From DAISIK01 sp036822055 (GTDB lineage Bacteria; Verrucomicrobiota; Verrucomicrobiia; Opitutales; Puniceicoccaceae): DNA of 64,000 nt. This document shows, in pieces, positions 34,187-41,850 of this stretch. The DNA is taken from NCBI GenBank assembly GCA_036822055.1, contig DAISIK010000008.1:25875-89874 (forward strand). Direction: 5' to 3'. The notes below the pieces were generated by a model that did not search any database, was not told the DNA's origin, and saw only the letters and a list, made by a program, of their open reading frames with translations. The position numbers and the translations under genes were made by a program. Positions within the stretch are counted from its first letter, which is position 1. Every line of letters begins with the position of its first letter.

Positions 34187-34792
34187 ATGCAGACCACCGA
34201 ATCGATCTCCACCCGTCGCTCCGTCAAACATTACCAAGCTGATTTTGCCATGCCGGAAAAGGACATCCGCAAAATCATGGAGTTGGCCCTCCTCTCGCCA
34301 ACCTCCTTCAATATGCAAAACTGGCGGTTCCTCGTCATCACCGATCCAGCCATCCGTGAGCAGATCTACGGTGCAGCTTTCAATCAGGCCCAGGTCATCG
34401 AGGCCTCCTTCGTGGTCCTCCTCTGTGCTGACCTCCTCGCCCATGAGCGGGAACCCGCCCGCTACTGGAAGGATGCCTCCCCTCAGGTCGCTGAGGTCAT
34501 CGTTCCAATGATCGAGAGCTTCTATCGCGACCAGCCTCAACTCCAGCGGGACGAGGCCCATCGCTCCTGCGGTATCGCTGCCCAAACCATCATGCTGGCC
34601 GCCCGGAGCATGGGTTACGACTCTTGCCCGATGGTCGGATTTGATCCCGCTGCCGTTGCCTCTATCGTCAACCTTCCTGCTGATTACTGTATCAGCCTTA
34701 TGATTACGGTCGGCAAGGCTCTCAAACCCGCCCATCCGCGTCCCGGTCAGCTCCCATACGATGAGGTGGTCTTTTCCGATCGCTTCGCCTGA
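34187..34792 (+). CDS. Nitroreductase-family flavoprotein
   Basis: 201 residues from ATG at 34187, with AAGGAA directly before it. The FMN-binding N-terminus SISTRRSVKHYQADFAMP and the LLSPTSFNMQNWRFLVI loop are typical of the nitroreductase family, and the C-terminus GIAAQTIMLAARSMGYDSCPMVGFD carries the second flavin-contact region. It would form a dimer with FMN and use NAD(P)H to reduce quinones, nitro compounds or flavin. The frame is open for another 200 nt upstream but only overlaps the kinase gene. A reductase of the aldo/keto family follows 29 nt later. Confidence 0.9.
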   Translation: MQTTESISTRRSVKHYQADFAMPEKDIRKIMELALLSPTSFNMQNWRFLVITDPAIREQIYGAAFNQAQVIEASFVVLLCADLLAHEREPARYWKDASPQVAEVIVPMIESFYRDQPQLQRDEAHRSCGIAAQTIMLAARSMGYDSCPMVGFDPAAVASIVNLPADYCISLMITVGKALKPAHPRPGQLPYDEVVFSDRFA

Positions 34793-34821
34793 ACCACCCT
34801 GACAAACGCACCCCACCCGCC

Positions 34822-35793
34822 ATGAACTATCGCAAACTCGGTCGATCCGGTCTCCAACTGAGCGAATTGTCCTTCGGGGCTTGGGTCACCTTCGGAGATC
34901 CCGACTCCTATCAATCCAACCTCCAGTGCCTCGAAATTGCCTACGAAGCGGGGGTCAACTTTTTTGACAACGCCGAGTCCTACGCCGATGGCGAGGCTGA
35001 GATAGCCATGGGAAAGATCATTCGTGAGCTAGGTTGGCGGCGCGACAGCTTCTGCGTCTCCAGCAAGGTCTTTTTCGGAATCGATCAGCGTAAACCCACC
35101 CAGCGGGGCACCAGCCGAAAACACCTCACCGATGCCTGCCACGGTGCCCTTCAGCGTCTTAAACTAGATTACCTCGATCTCTTTTTCTGCCACCGCTATG
35201 ATCCCGCTACCCCGGTCGAGGAGGTGGTCTGGTCCATGAACGATTTGATCGCCCAGGGCAAAATCCTCTACTGGGGAACCAGTGAGTGGTCTGCCACCCA
35301 AATTGAGGAGGCCTTCACCGTAGCTCAGTCTCTCGGTCTCAGGGGCCCCACCATGGAGCAGCCGCAGTACAACCTGCTCCACCGCCACCGTTTCGAGGTG
35401 GAGTATGCACCCCTCTACGAAAAGTACCAGCTCGGGACCACCATTTGGAGTCCCCTCGCTTCCGGCCTCCTCACCGGGAAATACACCTCGGAGGTGCCTC
35501 AGGATTCCCGCCTTGCCAAGATCGATTGGCTGCGTGAGGCCGTCCTCGGTAGCGACTGGGACTCCAAACGGGAAGCCCTCAAGGCCCTCGCCGAGGTCGC
35601 CCGACAACTTGATTGCAGTCTGCCCGAACTCTCCCTCGCATGGTGCCTGAAGAATCCCCGCGTCAGCACCGTCATTCTAGGGGCCAGCAAGCCCGAGCAG
35701 TTGAGAGAAAATCTCCGCGCCCTCGAGAAGGTTGAACTCCTCACCCCAGACCTTCTCGCAACTTTGGATGGCCTCTTTCCCGTCCGTCGCTGA
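34822..35793 (+). CDS. Aldo/keto reductase (Kv-beta-like, AKR6 group)
   Basis: 323 residues. The catalytic tetrad is visible: Asp and Tyr in FFDNAESYADGEAE, Lys in CVSSKVFFG, His in LDLFFCHRYD. The NADPH-binding end is TVILGASKPEQLRENLRA. The spacing and phrases such as YRKLGRSGLQLSELSFGAWVTFG and GTSEWSATQIEEA are those of the potassium-channel beta-subunit group. It reduces aldehydes or ketones with NADPH; the substrate is unknown. It lies just after the nitroreductase, giving a small redox pair, with a short membrane-protein gene 28 nt downstream. Confidence 0.93.
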   Translation: MNYRKLGRSGLQLSELSFGAWVTFGDPDSYQSNLQCLEIAYEAGVNFFDNAESYADGEAEIAMGKIIRELGWRRDSFCVSSKVFFGIDQRKPTQRGTSRKHLTDACHGALQRLKLDYLDLFFCHRYDPATPVEEVVWSMNDLIAQGKILYWGTSEWSATQIEEAFTVAQSLGLRGPTMEQPQYNLLHRHRFEVEYAPLYEKYQLGTTIWSPLASGLLTGKYTSEVPQDSRLAKIDWLREAVLGSDWDSKREALKALAEVARQLDCSLPELSLAWCLKNPRVSTVILGASKPEQLRENLRALEKVELLTPDLLATLDGLFPVRR

Positions 35794-35821
35794 CCACTCC
35801 CAACTTCGTCGTCTTCATCCA

Positions 35822-35980
35822 ATGGACATCCTGGGCATTTGGATCCTTTTCGTAGTAAGCCTTGCCTACACCGTTTTTGATCTCCTCTTTTTCGGTCTCC
35901 ATGCCGCCGACTATCGCACCGTGATCAGCGTATTGATAACCGTCTTCTCCGCTCGAGCCCTTCTTCAGAGCGAGTATTAG
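35822..35980 (+). CDS. Small hydrophobic membrane protein
   Basis: 52 residues from ATG at 35822 (MDILGIWILFVVSLAY). Two hydrophobic helices are predicted (about 3-25 and 34-48), separated by a short loop with HAADYRT. No family recognised. Composition is protein-like and no other gene covers the region; it follows the aldo/keto reductase by 28 nt. The upstream in-frame ATG at 35732 would lie inside the reductase gene and is less likely. Could be a real small membrane protein or chance. Confidence 0.45.
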   Translation: MDILGIWILFVVSLAYTVFDLLFFGLHAADYRTVISVLITVFSARALLQSEY

Positions 35981-36090
35981 ACGCTACCCCAACCACCCGC
36001 ACCATTCGGCACTTTTCCGATTCGGATTCTCCCTGGAAAACAAGTTCGAGCATTGTCCGCCAACCCCGCTCCTGTCTGGATCAAAGGATC

Positions 36091-36711
36091 ATGACCGTTT
36101 TCTACATCATGCGCCACGGCGAGACTCTCTGGAATGCGCAAGGCCGCATGCAGGGTCAGCTCAACAGTGAACTCAGCCCGCAGGGCAACTTCCAGCGCAA
36201 CCGCATCTGCGACTTTCTCAGCCGGACCAATCCGGACCAAATCATCAGTAGCGACCTCCAACGCTGCCTTCAAACCGTCTCACCCCTCGCGAACCAACTC
36301 GGCCTCGAAATCCAGCCCGAATCTCGCTTGCGCGAACGTCACCTCGGTGCCCTCCAAGGCCTCACCCGAGCCGAGGCAGGGAGACAACAGCGCGGCGATG
36401 GGTGCGACTTCGACTTTGCCGACCCCGACTACTTACCCCCGGGAGGGGAAACCCTTCGCCAGGTCTTCGCCCGCTCGACCACCGTTCTTGAAGAGCTGGC
36501 AGCCCGCTTTGCCCAACAAAAAGTTATCGTCGTCACCCACGGTGGCGTCATTAAATGCCTTTTCCACCGGGCCATCGGCCTGCCCATTGAGATGCCTCGC
36601 CGGTTCTCCATCGAAAACGCCGATATCCACTGCCTCGAGATCGAAGAGGACCGCTGGCACCTGCGCTGGTGGGGAGTCGAGGCCGAGCCTGCCTCCCTCC
36701 TCATGAAATAA
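36091..36711 (+). CDS. Histidine phosphatase superfamily protein (phosphoglycerate-mutase-like)
   Basis: 206 residues. The catalytic RHGETLWNAQGRMQGQ motif lies at residues about 8-23, with the phospho-accepting His near 9. The second essential His is in VVTHGGVIKCL (about 149). Other family features are SSDLQRCLQT and LRERHLGALQG, and the acidic E-R-G region. It could be a cofactor-dependent phosphoglycerate mutase relative, an alpha-ribazole phosphatase or a broad phosphatase. No cobalamin genes are nearby, so the name is kept general. Cytoplasmic. Confidence 0.9.
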   Translation: MTVFYIMRHGETLWNAQGRMQGQLNSELSPQGNFQRNRICDFLSRTNPDQIISSDLQRCLQTVSPLANQLGLEIQPESRLRERHLGALQGLTRAEAGRQQRGDGCDFDFADPDYLPPGGETLRQVFARSTTVLEELAARFAQQKVIVVTHGGVIKCLFHRAIGLPIEMPRRFSIENADIHCLEIEEDRWHLRWWGVEAEPASLLMK

Positions 36712-36764
36712 ATTTTTTGCTCCGGTGCCCGGGAGGTCAGACCTCCAGAAAATGGCCCGATCGG

Positions 36765-37370
36765 TCAAAAGGCCGCGTTTACAAATGGGAAGAAGACCAG
36801 TGGCCCGCTCTGGTTGACGTTCCCCAGCCCTATTTGAACTCCCTTCAATCGCTTGGCCACGTTCACCAGCCCAAACTGAACGCCGTTCATGTCTTCAGCG
36901 TAGTTCACCAAACCAGTCTGCAATCCCTTGACCCTCCCGTTTCCGATGGATACCCACCCGGTTTGCCAGCCCACCATCTCACCCTTGCTCAGGTTTAAGG
37001 CTCCTCCCTTAACTCCCACAAAACTGACCTTGGAGTAGGTCACGAGGCCCGTCTGGAATCCCGTAAACTCATCTTCTGAAACACTCCCGAGGAAGTTGAG
37101 CATCAAACCGGCACTCGGTTCTGTGAAGTGGCCTACCCCAAAAATGCTCAAATCGAGGCCTCGCAGCGAAGCATTCTTCGCGTAAAAGACATTAAAGCGA
37201 ACCCCCTCCACCGATGTCTCCGGAGTGTGCAACTGCAGCGGATGAAAGATTGAGAACTCAACCCCCGTCGCGGGAGCGTCCCGCATCCCGGACAGCGGGG
37301 CAGCGGAGAGAATGAGGCTACCCAGCAGGGTCAATAGGGGTTTCAGAGTGCGTTTTGTCATCTTCGGCAT
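36765..37370 (-). CDS. Exported repeat protein, LA_2272-surface-repeat-like
   Basis: About 201 residues from Met at 37370 (MPKMTKRTLKPLLTLLGS); an in-frame ATG at 37418 would add 16. A signal peptide (about 8-28) is followed by repeating short units of the form G-hydrophobic-Q-x-GLVN/S, for example GLQTGLVNYAEDMNG, VQFGLVNVAKRLKG and VQIGLGNVNQSG. These recall the LA_2272 repeat family and suggest a beta-solenoid or stacked beta structure at the surface. It ends in FFPFVNAAF, an aromatic terminus like those of outer-membrane proteins. Divergent from the GH5-like gene. Ligand unknown. Confidence 0.7.
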   Translation of the reverse strand: MPKMTKRTLKPLLTLLGSLILSAAPLSGMRDAPATGVEFSIFHPLQLHTPETSVEGVRFNVFYAKNASLRGLDLSIFGVGHFTEPSAGLMLNFLGSVSEDEFTGFQTGLVTYSKVSFVGVKGGALNLSKGEMVGWQTGWVSIGNGRVKGLQTGLVNYAEDMNGVQFGLVNVAKRLKGVQIGLGNVNQSGPLVFFPFVNAAF

Positions 37371-37503
37371 AATAAAGCCGACAACAGACCTTGGGCAATT
37401 CTCAATCTTTCCTGCCACCCGACTTCTTCATCCGTTTTGGTCTCCGTCCAAACAGCGATCAACAGACTTGTTAGAAAGCCCCGAATTCCCAAGGGTACTT
37501 CCC

Positions 37504-38691
37504 ATGCCAGACGAAATTAATCCATCCCCAGTGGGTACCCTCGGAACGGTTTCCGCTGAGGCGCATCGGGCTGCCAGCACCACCGAGGTTCTCGCCTTCG
37601 AGGTTCCCGGGCGCTGGCCCGTCGAGAAAGCTCAGGCCTGGTATCGGCAGCAGCCTTGGTTGGTCGGCTGTAATTATATTCCTGCTACGGCTATCAACCA
37701 ACTCGAAATGTGGCAGGCCGCGACCTTCGATCCCCAAACCATTGCCAGGGAATTGGACCTCGCCCACTCCCTCGGCTTCAACTGCCTCCGGGTCTACCTC
37801 CATGATCTGGTGTGGGCCGATCACCCGGAGGGCCTTTACCAACGCATGGACCATTTCCTCGAAATCTGTTCCAGGCACCAGATGCGGACTATCTTCGTCT
37901 TTTTTGACGACTGCCACCGACCCTTCCCTTTTACCGGACCCCAGCCCGCTCCGGTTCCGGCCTATCACAACTCCGGCTGGATGAACTCTCCCGCCCGCGA
38001 TATTGCCACCGCCTTCAGCGAAAACCGCCTCCCCGCCCCCGAAATCGGTCGCCTCCGAGATTACCTCCAGGCTACCCTCACTCGCTTCGCTGAGGACCCA
38101 CGCGTCCTCCTTTGGGAACTCTATAACGAGCCGGGCCGAGAATTCCCCATCGGACAAGAGGGCCAGGCCTGGTTTGGCGACCGCAGTGCCGCACTCCTCC
38201 TCGCCTCCTGGCAATGGGCTCGCGCGGTTGCTCCATCTCAGCCGATCTGCTCTACCGCCGAAGGGAGCGTCGGCACCCAAAACATCGCCCTCGCCAAGCT
38301 AAACTCAGACGTCCACTCCTTCCACAATTACGACTCCCCCGATATTCTCGAAAAGCTCTGCCAGCTCTACGCCGAGGATCCGCGTCCGAGCATTTGTACG
38401 GAGTACATGGCCCGACCCCAAAGCACCTTTCAAAGCAGCCTTCCCATTTTCAAAAAATACAGCATTGGTGCCATCAACTGGGGCCTGGTGGCCGGAAAGA
38501 CCGGTACCATTTGGCCGTGGTCCAGCAAGGATGGTCGCGAACTCAATCAACCTTGGGAAAAGGAAGCCACCAACCCTCCCGGCCAACCCCTCCCGGAGCC
38601 CGCAGACATTTGGTTCCACGACATTTTTCGCACCGACGGCACCCCGTTTGATCCCGAAGAGATCACTTTTCTGCGCCAAATCATTCAGTGA
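37504..38691 (+). CDS. GH5-like cytoplasmic glycoside hydrolase
   Basis: 395 residues from ATG at 37504. TIM-barrel phrases of clan GH-A are visible: VGCNYIPATAINQLEMWQ at the first strand, HSLGFNCLRVYLHDLVW, then LWELYNEPGRE with the general acid/base Glu in NEP, HNYDSP, and ICTEYMAR with the probable nucleophile Glu, and INWGLVAGKTG. No signal peptide, so it acts inside the cell or is exported otherwise. The family often carries names such as cellulase or 1,4-beta-xylanase; the true substrate is uncertain and mannoside or glucoside activity is as likely. The frame open from 37312 covers the divergent promoter and is not used. Confidence 0.85.
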   Translation: MPDEINPSPVGTLGTVSAEAHRAASTTEVLAFEVPGRWPVEKAQAWYRQQPWLVGCNYIPATAINQLEMWQAATFDPQTIARELDLAHSLGFNCLRVYLHDLVWADHPEGLYQRMDHFLEICSRHQMRTIFVFFDDCHRPFPFTGPQPAPVPAYHNSGWMNSPARDIATAFSENRLPAPEIGRLRDYLQATLTRFAEDPRVLLWELYNEPGREFPIGQEGQAWFGDRSAALLLASWQWARAVAPSQPICSTAEGSVGTQNIALAKLNSDVHSFHNYDSPDILEKLCQLYAEDPRPSICTEYMARPQSTFQSSLPIFKKYSIGAINWGLVAGKTGTIWPWSSKDGRELNQPWEKEATNPPGQPLPEPADIWFHDIFRTDGTPFDPEEITFLRQIIQ

Positions 38692-38733
38692 CCAGTGGCT
38701 CGAGAGAGTCGTTCAAAGAGAGCGCCAGAAGGT

Positions 38734-39855
38734 CTAGAACTCCTTGTACTTACCACCACTCTCGCGTGCGATGGCACGAAAATCCCGGCGGTGCTGAGCC
38801 GGTACTTCAAAGCCAATCACATGAATACGGGCCGGAGTCTTCAAACTGGCCTGCCGACGATCAATCACTGACGAGACGTCAGACCACGGGATCTGCTCGT
38901 GCCCTCCTCCCTGCGGAGTTCGCTGGAAATCTCCATCCGCTAAAAGAAAGATCACCTCGGGCTCAAGATCGAAGGCTGCCTCCAGCACGGCGTCTATTCC
39001 GTTGCGCCCATCGTACCTCTTCCAACCTGAACTTACCCCCGTCGTCACAAAGCGATTCCTCAAATAATCGAGAGCCAGCTCCTTGTTCTCAACGGTGGCC
39101 GGAAGCAAGTAGGGATTCATCACGTCGTAGTTCCGTGCTAATTGGATCAGCCCGAAAAGCGTATTCGCATTGAGCTGCTCCACCAACCGAATCGCCTCGT
39201 CGCGGATTTCCTCCATCCGCATTCCAGCCCGCTCGACCTTCGTCTTCACGGATTGAGAGATATCGACTAAGATCACGATGCGTGTCGCACTGTCCTCAAT
39301 CCCCAAAAAGGAAACCGAAGACGCCTCACTCCCAAAACCAGCCAGCATTCCATCAAAACCCGAGCTCCCAAACATAGCACTCGCATTGCCCACCGCCTGC
39401 GCGGGAATCGGATTGAACTCCATCGTCGGCATCTCCGGAAGATTGGGCAACGAGTCAGGCAACATCGCGTCGACCGCCACCTTCTCCATCAGCATCGGAG
39501 CCTTTGCCGCCTCCTGAAATTCCGCCACCGCCATCCGATGGTCCAGTTGGCGCTGCGGAAGGTAGATCGTTTTCTTCGCAACAAATACCGGCTCCTCACG
39601 ATCGGAAGGAATGAAGATGACGATAAACCCGGCGACGAAGATAATCGCCGCTTGGATCGCTAGTGCCCAAAAGAGAGGGCCAAACTTGCTCGGTTTGCGG
39701 AAGGCCCGCATCCGGTCGCTCTGCACCCGTCTCTCGTTTTTCACAAAGGCATCTTCCCGCTCTCTCTCCAATCGCGCAACCCGAAATTCTCTTTTTGACA
39801 AAAGCAAATGAGAGCTGTCATTCGAAGGACAGGCTTCTTCTGTCTTTCGGATCAT
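38734..39855 (-). CDS. Membrane-anchored von Willebrand factor A domain protein
   Basis: 373 residues. A long, charged cytoplasmic N-terminus (about 1-58) precedes one membrane helix (LFWALAIQAAIIFVAGFIVIF, about 61-81). A spacer leads to a VWA domain (about 190-373) with the MIDAS motif DISQS, a downstream Thr region (NTLFGLIQLARNYD) and LLADGDFQRTP. The family binds divalent metal and often mediates protein interactions or works with MoxR ATPases, which are not present nearby. An in-frame Met at about 48 would give a shorter tail. It converges with the GH5-like gene and diverges from the HAD gene, with only 38 nt between starts. Confidence 0.87.
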   Translation of the reverse strand: MIRKTEEACPSNDSSHLLLSKREFRVARLEREREDAFVKNERRVQSDRMRAFRKPSKFGPLFWALAIQAAIIFVAGFIVIFIPSDREEPVFVAKKTIYLPQRQLDHRMAVAEFQEAAKAPMLMEKVAVDAMLPDSLPNLPEMPTMEFNPIPAQAVGNASAMFGSSGFDGMLAGFGSEASSVSFLGIEDSATRIVILVDISQSVKTKVERAGMRMEEIRDEAIRLVEQLNANTLFGLIQLARNYDVMNPYLLPATVENKELALDYLRNRFVTTGVSSGWKRYDGRNGIDAVLEAAFDLEPEVIFLLADGDFQRTPQGGGHEQIPWSDVSSVIDRRQASLKTPARIHVIGFEVPAQHRRDFRAIARESGGKYKEF

Positions 39856-39893
39856 TCTTTACGTTTGTTTGTCTCTTCCGCAGTGTCCATTCC

Positions 39894-40673
39894 ATGACCC
39901 TTAGTCCACGACCCGGCTCTCCTTTCGGTGCCCTCTTCGATTGGGATGGGGTGGTTGTCGATTCTTCCAAGCTTCACGAAGAAAGCTGGTACCTCCTCGC
40001 CCGGGAGGCCGATCTGCCCCTCACCTCAGCTCTCTTTGAAAAAAGTTTCGGAAGGGTCAATCGCGAGATCATTCCCGACATTTTTGGCTGGACCGACGAC
40101 CCCGCCACCACCGAGCGTCTGGGCCGCCGCAAAGAAGAGCTCTACCGCGAACTCATTCTGTCCAAGGGCCTTACCCCCCTGCCCGGAGTGGAAAAGCTCC
40201 TCCTTAGCCTTCACCAGGAAGGTATCCCGGCTGTGATTTGCACCTCCACCGAGCGGGCAAACATCGAGACCAGCCTCGAGGTCCTCGGCTTTGCCTCCTA
40301 CTTCAAAGACGCCGTCTGCAGCGAGGATGTCCGCCTCGGCAAACCCCATCCAGAGGTTTTCCTAACGGGTGCTTCTCGCTGCAACCTCCCTCCCCAAGCC
40401 TGTGTCGTTCTCGAAGACAGCCGCCATGGCCTCAAAGCTGCCCGGGCTGGAGGAATGCGTTCAATCGGGGTTACTGGAACCCACCCGGCCAGCAAACTGG
40501 AGGACCTTGCTACCGTCGTCGTCCCCGACCTTCAGGCCGTCACCCTCGAGACCTTCCGCAAAATCCTTGCCCTTCCTCCGATTCTCAAAGGCCAGAGCAC
40601 CGACGACCTGCCCTTGCCCCCGCACAAACCAGGCGCCACTTTGGAAGGTCGTCCCCGGTCGACCCCGGGTTAG
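39894..40673 (+). CDS. HAD-family hydrolase (beta-phosphoglucomutase-like)
   Basis: 259 residues from ATG at 39894 (MTLSPRPGSPFGALFDWDG). HAD motifs: FDWDGVVVDSS with nucleophile Asp and the acid Asp two residues later; ICTSTERAN (motif II Ser/Thr); LGKPHPEVFL (motif III Lys); VVLEDSRHGLKAARAGGM (motif IV acids). The cap is the helical C1 type (beta-PGM/phosphatase group). It could be beta-phosphoglucomutase, interconverting glucose 1- and 6-phosphate, or a sugar phosphatase. The Pro/Thr-rich C-terminal tail is unusual. Its stop TAG shares bases with the TAA stop of the convergent gene at 40670 (TTAG). Confidence 0.88.
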   Translation: MTLSPRPGSPFGALFDWDGVVVDSSKLHEESWYLLAREADLPLTSALFEKSFGRVNREIIPDIFGWTDDPATTERLGRRKEELYRELILSKGLTPLPGVEKLLLSLHQEGIPAVICTSTERANIETSLEVLGFASYFKDAVCSEDVRLGKPHPEVFLTGASRCNLPPQACVVLEDSRHGLKAARAGGMRSIGVTGTHPASKLEDLATVVVPDLQAVTLETFRKILALPPILKGQSTDDLPLPPHKPGATLEGRPRSTPG

Positions 40674-41494
40674 AAAAGTCCGTGATGGCGGGCTCCCTCC
40701 AGCACCCCGGAGGTGGCCGCCTTGGTTGCGTAAAAGACCCGCTCGGTGTACCCGAGCCGATCCACCTCGCCTGTTACCCTGGTGCGCACCTCCTGGGAGG
40801 CGTTGCTCACCACCGTAGCCCGAAAGCCGCAGACCAACGCGGCAAAATCGTTCCCCGAGTCTCCCGAAAAAACCACCTCGCTCGGATCAAAGTCCGCATG
40901 GGTAGCCAGCCAAATCAGAGCATAGCCCTTGTTCACACCAATCGGCAGAATGTCGATCAACCCGCAGTTGTCAAACGGGTCGATACACCCCATCGGGCTA
41001 AAGGGAAGCCCCTCTTCCCGGCACGCTTTTTCCAGGGCCGACACCAGCTCCTCCAAAAGCTCGGGTGGCGATAAGAAACTAATTTTAAACTCCTGCTGGT
41101 GTACCGCCTCCTGCAATTGGAGTCCCTCCAAGGTCGCCATCCGCTGCTCAATCCTGGCACGGTCAAAGTCCTGTACCAAATCGCGCAAATGCGAGACGTA
41201 CGGGGCATAAGCAATATAAGCATCATCTTCCCGTCGGTAGATCGCACTGCCAACGTCGCAGACAATCCAGTCGGGCGTCGGCAGGCCATGGCTTGAGATC
41301 GCCTCCATCGTCGAGTCGAAACTCCTCCCCGTGGCAAAAATAAGGGGGTGATCGCCTTCTCGAAGCAAATCCCCGAGGGTCCTCAGGTCCTGAAGATTCG
41401 CCTGCGAATCCGGAAGCGGTATCAAGGTGCCATCAAGATCAGTCGCCAGCACTCGTGCCCGCACCGATTCATCAAAGTCGAATAATCGCCCCAT
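40670..41494 (-). CDS. HAD-IIB hydrolase, sucrose-6F-phosphate phosphatase-like
   Basis: 274 residues from Met at 41494 (MGRLFDFDESVRARVLATDLDG). In-frame ATGs at 41611 and 41548 are alternatives. HAD motifs: LATDLDGTL, IFATGRSFDS, DWIVCDVGSAIY, VNKGYALIWL (conserved Lys), and VFSGDSGNDFAALVCGF. The cap insert around residues 75-195, with QQEFKISFLS, is of the Cof/SPP C2 type. It would dephosphorylate sucrose 6-phosphate to sucrose, complementing the sucrose-phosphate synthase at 51340. A second phosphatase-like domain is fused to that synthase, so the two may be redundant. Convergent with the HAD gene at 39894. Confidence 0.78.
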   Translation of the reverse strand: MGRLFDFDESVRARVLATDLDGTLIPLPDSQANLQDLRTLGDLLREGDHPLIFATGRSFDSTMEAISSHGLPTPDWIVCDVGSAIYRREDDAYIAYAPYVSHLRDLVQDFDRARIEQRMATLEGLQLQEAVHQQEFKISFLSPPELLEELVSALEKACREEGLPFSPMGCIDPFDNCGLIDILPIGVNKGYALIWLATHADFDPSEVVFSGDSGNDFAALVCGFRATVVSNASQEVRTRVTGEVDRLGYTERVFYATKAATSGVLEGARHHGLF

Positions 41495-41850
41495 CCCCTC
41501 ACTCTCTGGGCCAATCCCCAAATTGCAAAGCCGAAAGCCCTCCCGCATCGAAACCGTTACCAGCCAATCCCCCCTCAAGGTCGTTGACCAACCACCCCTT
41601 TCCTTGCTCACGAAAAGCTCCCGCCTTCTTTCGAATCTCGCCCAAACCCAAATGGATTCCCGGGAAATTCATCCTTCCCCCTTTTTACTGAAGCATTCAT
41701 AATTTGAACTGGTCGCGGGGAAAAAAGCCATGGCCTCTCCATCTCATGCTGGTTATCTCAACGGTGTCAGGGTCTGACCTTCGGCCCTCCTCATCATTCT
41801 TATCTCCAAACTCGAACGATGTCATTTTGGCTCTGATTCAGAAGCTTTTC

